Below, in pieces: positions 57,675-64,000 of a stretch of DNA of 64,000 bases (position 1 is the stretch's first letter; each line of letters starts with the position of its first letter). Location: positions 1 to 64,000 of the forward strand of contig CAXXQD010000006.1 in assembly GCA_963677475.2 (NCBI GenBank), written 5' to 3'. The notes under the pieces were generated by a model, which saw only the letters and a program-made list of their open reading frames with translations, did not search any database and was not told where the DNA came from. The DNA comes from JABMQB01 sp963677475. GTDB taxonomy: Bacteria > Bacteroidota > Bacteroidia > Bacteroidales > Prolixibacteraceae. The position numbers and the translations under genes were made by a program.

Positions 57675-58706
57675 TTAGTTGTGTTTATCTAATCTCAAAA
57701 TCACTTTTCTTTTAAGAAATTCATGATCGTCGTTCATTTTACGGTTTTCGATTTCGTAACGAATAGGAGTAGAGTAAGATAATAGCTTTAAGACCTCTTC
57801 CAATTGTTCATTGACAAAGGTTGCCCTATAGTTAATATCAAGTAGCTGGTCGTCTGCCAGAACAAAATCGACATTGTACCACCTGCCAAGCCTTTTTACG
57901 ACATTGATGATAGGTTCATTCCTGAACATTAATTTGCCATCTTTCCAGGATGTATAACTGTTTGCATCGATCTGTTCTATGGAGGCAGATTTTAATCGTT
58001 TGTTGAGGGTAAATTTTTGGTTGGGTTCAACATTTGAGATCAATTTTTCTTCTTCGTTCAGGATTTCAATACTACCTTGTTCAAGAATTACTTCGGCAAT
58101 ATCTTCATCGTTGTAGGCCATTACATTAAACTTTGTACCCAAAACATTGACGTACAAATCGGCAAAGGCAACTTTAAAATCAGAACCGTCCAGGTGTTTT
58201 ACATCAAAGTATGCCTCACCTGTTAAACTTAGCTTTCTATCGTTAACAAATGGTTGTGAAAATTTTAATACCGATCCGCTGTTTAGCCAGCCTGATGACC
58301 CGTCGGGCAATTCAAATTTTGTTCTGGTACCCAGTGGCGCATGAATTTCGGTATATGTTATTCCGGCTTCCTTCTCTTGGTTGGTGATGATTAAGTATGT
58401 GGGAATAGCAAGCATGAGGGGAATAAGGAATATGGCTGCAAGTTTTGAATAAGAACGCCATATATTTTTAAGCAATGAGCCTCTGTTACCAATACTTTCG
58501 CTATGTATCTCTTGTTGGATTTTAAACAAAATGTGATAGAGGTTTTTATCTTCTTCTTTGTTTTGCAAGCTTTGATCCCAGTCTTCCTTCAAATAGGTAT
58601 TAAATTTATGATCAGGATTATTAATTGAGTCTTTTATGGCGAGGTAATCTTTTTGTGAGTATTTACCAGATGTGAAACGCTTGTATATATTTTTATTCAA
58701 TGACAT
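57675..58706 (-). CDS. FecR-family anti-sigma factor
   Basis: A 343-residue inner-membrane protein: a cytosolic N-terminal domain (1-87), one membrane segment (about 88-107, KLAAIFLIPLMLAIPTYLII), a periplasmic FecR domain (about 120-230, LPDGSSGWLNSGS and GEAYFDVKH) and a C-terminal DUF4974-like domain (about 265-335). It binds the sigma factor encoded 121 bp upstream and releases it when the STN domain of SusC signals ligand transport. The order sigma, fecR, susC, susD is the typical cell-surface signalling arrangement of Bacteroidota. Confidence 0.93.
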   Translation of the reverse strand: MSLNKNIYKRFTSGKYSQKDYLAIKDSINNPDHKFNTYLKEDWDQSLQNKEEDKNLYHILFKIQQEIHSESIGNRGSLLKNIWRSYSKLAAIFLIPLMLAIPTYLIITNQEKEAGITYTEIHAPLGTRTKFELPDGSSGWLNSGSVLKFSQPFVNDRKLSLTGEAYFDVKHLDGSDFKVAFADLYVNVLGTKFNVMAYNDEDIAEVILEQGSIEILNEEEKLISNVEPNQKFTLNKRLKSASIEQIDANSYTSWKDGKLMFRNEPIINVVKRLGRWYNVDFVLADDQLLDINYRATFVNEQLEEVLKLLSYSTPIRYEIENRKMNDDHEFLKRKVILRLDKHN

Positions 58707-58827
58707 CGAGTTTATTTCGGCTTAATTTGATGAGTAATATCCCATTGGGACCAATTACCCCCAATCCACGCAAGTATGTTCTGTAACATAACTGTTAACT
58801 AGCGTATTATTTGGGATGAAAGAATAC

Positions 58828-59418
58828 TTATTCGAAAAAGAGGCAGAAGAAAAGCAGGCCCGAAAGTCCGGCTTTTTTTAAATCGTTACGTAAGAAATTA
58901 AGTGCAATGGTGAGTTGGTTTTCCACTGTTTTTTCAGAAATGTTAAGTTCAGCGGCAATCTGTTTTACAGGGATATCTTCTTTTTTTCGTTTCAGGAAAA
59001 TCTCTTTTCTGCGGGCGGGCATGGCATCTACGAGTTTATCAATGCGGTCAAGCAGAAGTTTGTAATCTAGCTGGTCATTATCTGCTTGATTGGCTTTTAT
59101 ATATTCATCGGCGATGCTGTGTTTGTATGAATCTTCTTTATCTTTTCTGATAAACTGCTTTTTGATGCAATTTGATGCAATTGTAAAGAGGTATGATTTA
59201 AAAGAGAGGTCAAGCTTTAGTTCCCTCCGTTTGTCCCAAACTTTCAGGAAAACATCCTGGACAACTTCTTCAGCATCTTCTTCAGATTTAAGGAGTTTAT
59301 ATGCAAAAAAATATAAACGTTTCCCATATTCTTCAAAAAGTTGGTTAAAAGCCAGGCTATTTCCTTTTTTTAAAGAAGCAATAATTTTTATTTCCTCAAT
59401 TTTGGATAATTCTGCCAC
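58828..59418 (-). CDS. ECF RNA polymerase sigma-70 factor
   Basis: A 196-residue sigma factor. Region 2 holds LFEEYGKRLYFFAYKLLKSE and the DAEEVVQDVFLKVWDKRREL segment. Region 4 contains PARRKEIFLKRKKEDIPVKQIAAELN followed by ISEKTVENQLTIALNFLRND, cited here in blocks. It directs transcription of the susC operon, and probably its own, when freed from FecR. It is the first gene of the large minus-strand run. A hydrophobic C-terminal tail (SGLLFFCLFFE) is unusual for a soluble factor but common in this Bacteroidota subgroup. Confidence 0.95.
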   Translation of the reverse strand: MAELSKIEEIKIIASLKKGNSLAFNQLFEEYGKRLYFFAYKLLKSEEDAEEVVQDVFLKVWDKRRELKLDLSFKSYLFTIASNCIKKQFIRKDKEDSYKHSIADEYIKANQADNDQLDYKLLLDRIDKLVDAMPARRKEIFLKRKKEDIPVKQIAAELNISEKTVENQLTIALNFLRNDLKKAGLSGLLFFCLFFE

Positions 59419-59452
59419 GAATAGTATTCACTTAAATTTTTATTATGAGTGC

Positions 59453-59460
59453 CAAAATTA
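59453..59460 (-). promoter_or_regulatory. -7 promoter element for the sigma factor gene
   Basis: CAAAATTA on the plus strand is TAATTTTG on the minus strand, an exact TAnnTTTG match, 35 bp upstream of the sigma start. No convincing -33 TTG is seen at standard spacing. Confidence 0.45.
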
Positions 59461-59671
59461 CAACACATAAGCTAAAAAAAAGTGATAATTGTTAAGAAAA
59501 ACCTGAATTTTATAGGGATTTGTAGCTTTTATCGCAATCTTAACAGAAAATGTATAGTTCATATTTGAGTTTCCAGATTTCATTTATTATGTGTAATGTG
59601 CACCTCTTTTAACCAATCAAATAAAAATAGGGGTGTTATTTATTTTTCATGTGACAGTGCTGGGAAATAAA

Positions 59672-59703
59672 AAAACTTGCCGGCACCTAACCGACAAGTT
59701 TTA
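59672..59703 (-). terminator. Terminator of the CotH/Cthe_2159-like cassette
   Basis: A stem pairing AAACTTGCCGG with CCGACAAGTTT (one mismatch) has a 7-nt loop. On the minus strand it is followed by a T-run (the A run at 59669-59675). It lies about 90 bp after the stop at 59791. Confidence 0.75.
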
Positions 59704-59790
59704 GGACATTTATAACACTTCTAGCACTATAACAAGCACGCTAGCACTAATTTTAATTAATAGGAATTTACTAATGCCGAAAACATCGAT

Positions 59791-61557
59791 TTATAAATTC
59801 ATTTTGGTTACCATACTTGATATGGTAAAGTTTCCATATTGTGTCCCGCCAGAATAAGTTCCCCCTGTGTACAATCCATCTTTAATAGTTCCGCTTGAGT
59901 TGCCCCCAACAAATAGTTCATAACTTGTTCCTTTTTTAAGTTCTGATGAAGAAAAAACAATGGACTGGCAATCTTTAATTGTTTTGAATGTAAGGACTTC
60001 GTTCCCTTCACTGTCCTGAGCATGTAGGATTGTCCCTGCCGATATTTTAGATCTAAAATCAATTAAAAACGAGTATTGGCTGGAGGAAGAGCCTGGGGCT
60101 TCTGACATTCCTGAAGAACCAACTGCAATTAGAAAACCTCCGGATACCACACAAGTTCCGTTATAATCTAAGGCTCCATTTCCGTTTCCTGTAGGGCCGT
60201 TAACAAGCTGGGTACCACCAGAAATGGTAAGCTGGTCATTGGAGTCGAGCCCGTCACCCTGGGCATTTACCACCAAATATCCTCCGGCAATGTTTAATAC
60301 ATATTGCCCGGAAGCAGACGCACTTTTTCCACCTCCACCAGGACCACCGCCGGTATCTCCACCAGCAGCAATATTAATCCCATCATCGCTTGCAACGATA
60401 TGAATATTGCCATCGTTGATGTTAATATTGCCAATATAACTTTCGAGGCCTTCATACGATTTTGTAATGTTAATATCGCCACCTGTGATTTCCAGGTCAT
60501 AGTCGGCGTGAATGCCATCATCGCCCGATGCTAAATTGAGTGTGCCGCCGTATATTTCAATATTTCCACCTGCGTGGATTGCATCATCGGCAGAATTTAC
60601 AGTTATCGAACCATCGTAAATAGTAGTATATACGCCAGACTTAATCCCTTTTGCAGACACGGAAGCATTAATGCTTTTGTTACTTCCTCCCCCCGAGGTA
60701 AGGTTTATTTCACCAAGGTTGATCAGAACATCCTTAGCCGCCTGAATGGCATCTCCACCGGAGGTAATATTTAGTACCCCATCATCAATGTTAATGTAAC
60801 CCATTCCGACATCTTCCTCGTTGTCGGAAATAATACCATCTCCGCCTGCATTTATATTAATTGTTCCGCTTTTAATTACCAGATAATCTTTGCCTCGAAT
60901 TCCGTCATCGGCAGAACTAACGGATATATTGCCACTGCTAATAATTAATCCATCTTTAGATGTAATACCATCATTATAATTTCCTTTAACTGTTAAGATC
61001 CCATCCCCATATATACTTAAGTTTGTTTTGCTAAAAATTGCAGCATTTGCATCCTCTTCATCGGAACTATAGCTGGTTCCATCAGTGATTGTATTTGTTG
61101 TTGCATCGGCAATAACAATCATCGCTTTACCTGCCTTGTTAAAATATATTGGGGCGTTTGACGAACAACTGATGCTTGCATTGTTTAAAATAAGCCTAAC
61201 CATTCCTTCGTCCTCTGTATCTACAAATACCTGTCCATCGGATAGCTCCCCGCTGATTCTGTATGTTCCGGCTGAAGAGATCGTAATTATGCTTCCTGAA
61301 ACCGTTGCACCATTTCCCGATACAGTTGCTGAGCTTGTGTTTAGGGTAATTGGAATTTCTGTTGATGAATCCCAGGTATAGTCATCCGAATCGTCATGGT
61401 CGCCCACATTTTCATCGGTATCTTCAATTGCATTACCGGTGTCGTAATCAGAGCTGGATCCTGTTTCCGAATCGTAGTATAAATCACCCCTGCATGAAAA
61501 TATCATGGAAAGTAAGATAAACAGGGCCCATTTTTGTTTTCTAATTATTGTTTTCAT
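59791..61557 (-). CDS. Cthe_2159-like carbohydrate-binding beta-helix lipoprotein
   Basis: A 588-residue lipoprotein (lipobox SMIFSC, Cys22) with an acidic Ser/Asp-rich linker after it. The bulk is a right-handed beta-helix with regular repeats of the SADDGIRGKDYLVIKSGTIN type, seen at least eight times (GDGIISDNEEDVG, GGDAIQAAKDVLI, SADDAIHAGGNIEIYGG, SGDDGIHADYDLEITGG), matching the Cthe_2159-like 'carbohydrate-binding domain-containing' family. A Gly-rich loop (GGGPGGGG) precedes the last turns. The prototype binds acidic polysaccharide and calcium through such turns. Here it probably sits on the outer membrane as the end product of the cassette. It is 14 bp after the CotH gene. Confidence 0.85.
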   Translation of the reverse strand: MKTIIRKQKWALFILLSMIFSCRGDLYYDSETGSSSDYDTGNAIEDTDENVGDHDDSDDYTWDSSTEIPITLNTSSATVSGNGATVSGSIITISSAGTYRISGELSDGQVFVDTEDEGMVRLILNNASISCSSNAPIYFNKAGKAMIVIADATTNTITDGTSYSSDEEDANAAIFSKTNLSIYGDGILTVKGNYNDGITSKDGLIISSGNISVSSADDGIRGKDYLVIKSGTININAGGDGIISDNEEDVGMGYINIDDGVLNITSGGDAIQAAKDVLINLGEINLTSGGGSNKSINASVSAKGIKSGVYTTIYDGSITVNSADDAIHAGGNIEIYGGTLNLASGDDGIHADYDLEITGGDINITKSYEGLESYIGNININDGNIHIVASDDGINIAAGGDTGGGPGGGGKSASASGQYVLNIAGGYLVVNAQGDGLDSNDQLTISGGTQLVNGPTGNGNGALDYNGTCVVSGGFLIAVGSSGMSEAPGSSSSQYSFLIDFRSKISAGTILHAQDSEGNEVLTFKTIKDCQSIVFSSSELKKGTSYELFVGGNSSGTIKDGLYTGGTYSGGTQYGNFTISSMVTKMNL

Positions 61558-61571
61558 ATATCAAAGTGTTT

Positions 61572-62966
61572 TCAATTTAAATAGCTGGTAACTGCCTCAT
61601 TTCTTGATTGAACATGTGTTTTTAGGGTTGCCACTGCCTGATCGAATTCCGAGGCAGAGGAAATAAAGCTAAATCCGTTTTCTTCAGCATAAGCAAAGTC
61701 CTTTAGCAATTCATAATATGAATCGTAGGTGGCAATCATCTTATCTGGGTTAAAAACTTCATCGATAAATTGTTGGAGATAGGTTTCATAGGTTTGTTTG
61801 TAAACCGCATCATTTATTATATAGGAAATCAATGGCCAACCAGCACCAACTTCGTTTAGTGATAAACTTAAGGCACCGCCTTGCTTGCCATATTGAAATG
61901 CTTCATTGTTATCCCACGGAATCCAGGTAAGCTTGCCGGATTCAGGATTATTGTATAAATAATAATTGTGGCTCATTCTTCCATAGGTATCCCAGTTTTG
62001 GATAACAGTATTGGCTGCAAGCCATTTAAGAAAACCATTGATGTTAAGAACATTTTCCAGACTGCTTTTCCATGCTTCCGTATTGCTTGTTCGTTCATCA
62101 TCGTTTATGATATCATACAAAGATTGTACATCGGAATAATCGTTCAATTCTTCGTTCGTTTTTTTCTGCATTTCATACGAATTATAGGCTCCGTATGCAA
62201 ATGTTGCAGCATTTCCATCTGGTTTATATAAATTTCCGGAATATTCATCAAACTGGCTTTCAAGAACGGTGTCATCTACTTCTTCAACCAATGCATAAAC
62301 ACCATAATATTGCGGACCGCTTCCATTATTGATGTAAACCACGCAGAATGCAGTTTGCGATGCAACCAAACCAAATTCCCTGAATAAATCGGCACCAATT
62401 TTCTCACGCATTAATGACGCATCATCGTAGTTGTTATTGAGGTTCAGTTGCTTAAAACCATAAAATCGCTGGTTTTCAAGGTCGGGATAATCCTCTTCAA
62501 ATTCATCGAAATCGAGTTTAAATGAAAATTTGCTGTTGCCTGAGTTATAGGTAGAACGTAAACTTGAATTTCCTTTGTAACGAATACCTACATGGTACCA
62601 TTCTTTGTTATTAAAAATTAAAGAACATTCGACCCAAACGGGTGTATAATCAGAGGAAGATGCTTCACCAGGGCGTCCGCCACTATTTCTAATGTTTGAC
62701 GAAAGGTCGTTCTGCATGGTGTTCCAATTTGTACTACTGATTTCAATATCGAAACGCAATACTTCGGTTTGATTGAAAACCACGGCATAATCTGGATCGG
62801 ACAAATCGCTGTGCGTGTCATCTGTCCAGTCGGGATAGGTTGTTAAATCTACAATTTCATCATCAGTGGCAGTTGGACCATCGGTTTCTTCAATTAATTC
62901 AACTTTGCGGCAGGCAATCGACGATAGTAGTATTGCCAGGATAATTATAAATCCACATTTTATCAT
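61572..62966 (-). CDS. CotH kinase-family lipoprotein
   Basis: A 464-residue lipoprotein. The start at 62966 gives MIKCGFIIILAILLSSIAC with a lipobox (Cys19) and avoids the DUF2490 stop at 62971. The frame remains open to 63023, but that reading overlaps the upstream gene. CotH-kinase blocks are present: WYHVGIRYKGNSSLRS near residue 145, YYGVYALVEEVDD, GNLYKPDG, and HNYYLYNNPESGKLTWIPWDNNEAF with the metal-binding Asp. CotH enzymes are atypical protein kinases with secreted substrates. The adjacent Cthe_2159-like protein is a candidate substrate, which is inferred. Confidence 0.85.
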   Translation of the reverse strand: MIKCGFIIILAILLSSIACRKVELIEETDGPTATDDEIVDLTTYPDWTDDTHSDLSDPDYAVVFNQTEVLRFDIEISSTNWNTMQNDLSSNIRNSGGRPGEASSSDYTPVWVECSLIFNNKEWYHVGIRYKGNSSLRSTYNSGNSKFSFKLDFDEFEEDYPDLENQRFYGFKQLNLNNNYDDASLMREKIGADLFREFGLVASQTAFCVVYINNGSGPQYYGVYALVEEVDDTVLESQFDEYSGNLYKPDGNAATFAYGAYNSYEMQKKTNEELNDYSDVQSLYDIINDDERTSNTEAWKSSLENVLNINGFLKWLAANTVIQNWDTYGRMSHNYYLYNNPESGKLTWIPWDNNEAFQYGKQGGALSLSLNEVGAGWPLISYIINDAVYKQTYETYLQQFIDEVFNPDKMIATYDSYYELLKDFAYAEENGFSFISSASEFDQAVATLKTHVQSRNEAVTSYLN

Positions 62967-62970
62967 ATTC

Positions 62971-63621
62971 TTAAAATTTGATTTTGTAGCCCACACAAAA
63001 AATGTGTCTGTTTTTATATTCATTCAGGTAATGGTCAAGTTTATAACTTAACCCTAAGTAGTTCTTTTTAAATAGCTTGTAATCAAAACCAAGGGAGTAA
63101 CGCATTTTATATAAATCGCCATCCGAAAGCTGTTGAAATGCTTCTGCTTCGATACATGGGTTTATTTTGAAATTCGGGATATCGTACTCCAGAGAAGTTT
63201 TATATCGAAGGTAGTCTTCATTCGTTGCATCATCATCGGCATAATTGCTGTATCGTATCCTTAGTTCTGGTTCGAAACGACCGAATTGTTTTTTTGCCTT
63301 CACACTTGCGTCATACCGGTGAAAATATTCAGTGTCTTTATTATCCCTGGGATTGCCAATAAAACGATAAGATGCACTTAGCGAAATGAGCTTTATAGGT
63401 TTATATTCGGCTTCCGTTTCTATTAAGTATTTGTCCAAAGAAAATTGTTCATCAAGCCGTAACTCAGGGGTCAGACTTAGGCTTAGCTTTTTCAACGGTT
63501 TGTATGCCATTGAAAACGAAGTCCTGGTTTGGTATAGGTTTTCGACATCCTGAGCAATTGTTTTTGCAAGCGGGAACAGAAAGCCAATACCAATAATAAT
63601 ATAGATTTTTAACTTATGCAT
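62971..63621 (-). CDS. DUF2490 outer-membrane beta-barrel protein
   Basis: A 216-residue protein with a signal peptide to about residue 24 (TIAQ). The remainder is alternating amphipathic beta-strands with the DUF2490 pattern (LYQTRTSFSMAYKP, LSLTPELRLDEQF, FHRYDASVKAKKQF). It is predicted to be a small outer-membrane barrel of unknown function. It is 12 bp after the DUF4956 gene and 4 bp before CotH, so it is part of that cassette. Confidence 0.75.
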   Translation of the reverse strand: MHKLKIYIIIGIGFLFPLAKTIAQDVENLYQTRTSFSMAYKPLKKLSLSLTPELRLDEQFSLDKYLIETEAEYKPIKLISLSASYRFIGNPRDNKDTEYFHRYDASVKAKKQFGRFEPELRIRYSNYADDDATNEDYLRYKTSLEYDIPNFKINPCIEAEAFQQLSDGDLYKMRYSLGFDYKLFKKNYLGLSYKLDHYLNEYKNRHIFCVGYKIKF

Positions 63622-63633
63622 AATTATAATAAC

Positions 63634-64000
63634 TTATTGATTAACATTTCCATTTCCATTAAAATAGAGCGTTATCTCTGCAATGTCTTTTAGGAAATCG
63701 ATCTTGTTTATTTGATATCTTTTAATGTCAATTCCGGTTCGCTCCTTTAGGTCGGTAAGCAGAATTTCATCGTTATCAATATGGATATTTTCGATTTTTT
63801 CGTAAATCAGTTTGATTGATTGTTCCTGCTTTAGCATTAAGCGTTTCTCAAGAAACCATAAACCAGCAATAATTGCGGCATTGGTAACTACCAATTCCGA
63901 ATAGCTCACTTTTTTATTCGAAAGTGCATTGATAACAGATATACCTATTACAACAAATAAATAGGTCATTTCTTTGATTGGTATGGTATCCGTTCGGTAC
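63634..64000 (-). CDS. DUF4956 membrane protein, N-terminal part beyond the window
   Basis: The frame is open to the window edge. The ATG at 63969 is internal, since the upstream codons continue in the family's typical run (YRTDTIPIKEMTYLF) at 64000. The visible part has hydrophobic segments (MTYLFVVIGISVINAL and LVVTNAAIIAGLWFL) followed by a soluble C-terminal domain to residue 111 (ERTGIDIKRYQINKIDFLKD). DUF4956 proteins are inner-membrane proteins of unknown role that co-occur with VTC-type polyphosphate polymerase domains and CotH kinases. It should have a few more transmembrane segments outside this window. Confidence 0.75.
   Translation of the reverse strand, partial: YRTDTIPIKEMTYLFVVIGISVINALSNKKVSYSELVVTNAAIIAGLWFLEKRLMLKQEQSIKLIYEKIENIHIDNDEILLTDLKERTGIDIKRYQINKIDFLKDIAEITLYFNGNGNVNQ

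Larger units (their letters stand above)
59419..59790. other. Gene-free region between the sigma gene and the CotH cassette
   Basis: This 372-bp space holds a -7-like promoter element for the sigma gene (59453-59460), a terminator for the CotH cassette (59672-59703) and a pair of short ctagcac repeats near 59722-59756. No coding sequence was recognised. Confidence 0.6.

Noticed and set aside
1..64000. Search for tRNA, rRNA, riboswitches and transposases
   Set aside because: No cloverleaf, ribosomal signature, known aptamer core or DDE/integrase protein was recognised by reading. Weak examples could be missed without a covariance search.

Overview
The window comes from a Bacteroidota chromosome. 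It has two SusC/SusD pairs, type IX secretion (T9SS) C-terminal sorting domains of types A and B, a PorP/SprF protein, an ECF sigma/FecR pair, and an L-fucose cluster typed like those of Bacteroidota. The mix of T9SS cargo and a very large glycan locus points to an environmental, Marinilabiliales-like lineage rather than a gut Bacteroides. That placement is an inference from gene content. No rRNA, tRNA, CRISPR array, integrase or transposase was seen.

Layout. (1) Positions 35-7723, plus strand: a secreted tandem-repeat protein ending in a C1q-like domain, broken by three single-base deficits in short homopolymers; a T9SS type B cargo protein with calcium-binding repeats; and a PorP/SprF outer-membrane partner. 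(2) Positions 7844-13884: an L-fucose (or D-arabinose) module of fucP, fucK, a divergent AraC-type regulator and fucI. (3) Positions 14013-29408, minus strand: a GH38-like enzyme, a small lipoprotein candidate, a multidomain zincin-like secreted protein, a T9SS beta-propeller protein, two surface lipoproteins (a DUF5007-like one and a fasciclin-domain one), SusD and SusC. (4) Positions 31438-59418, minus strand: an ECF sigma factor, a FecR anti-sigma factor, an STN-bearing SusC, SusD, and a tightly packed run of catabolic genes. These are GH27, a CBM plus degenerate gluzincin protein, two GH101/GH129-like enzymes, two GH172 (DUF2961) enzymes (one in the middle, one at the end), GH36, a GH51-like enzyme, two acetyl-esterase-type hydrolases, a clan GH-D-like enzyme with a discoidin module, a cupin, a URO-D-family protein and a sugar-porter MFS. 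(5) Positions 59791-64000, minus strand: a DUF4956, DUF2490, CotH kinase and Cthe_2159-like cassette cut by the window edge.

Regions 2 to 4 read as one polysaccharide-utilisation locus of about 50 kb. The STN-SusC, FecR and sigma factor would sense and import one class of oligosaccharide. The second SusC/D pair lacks STN and sits with peptidase-like and adhesive proteins. The hydrolases suggest an alpha-galactose/alpha-GalNAc-bearing, acetylated, arabinofuranose-containing glycan or glycoprotein. There are no sulfatases, no GH29/GH95 fucosidase and no sialidase. The FucI/FucK/FucP set may therefore serve D-arabinose released by the GH172 enzymes as plausibly as L-fucose.
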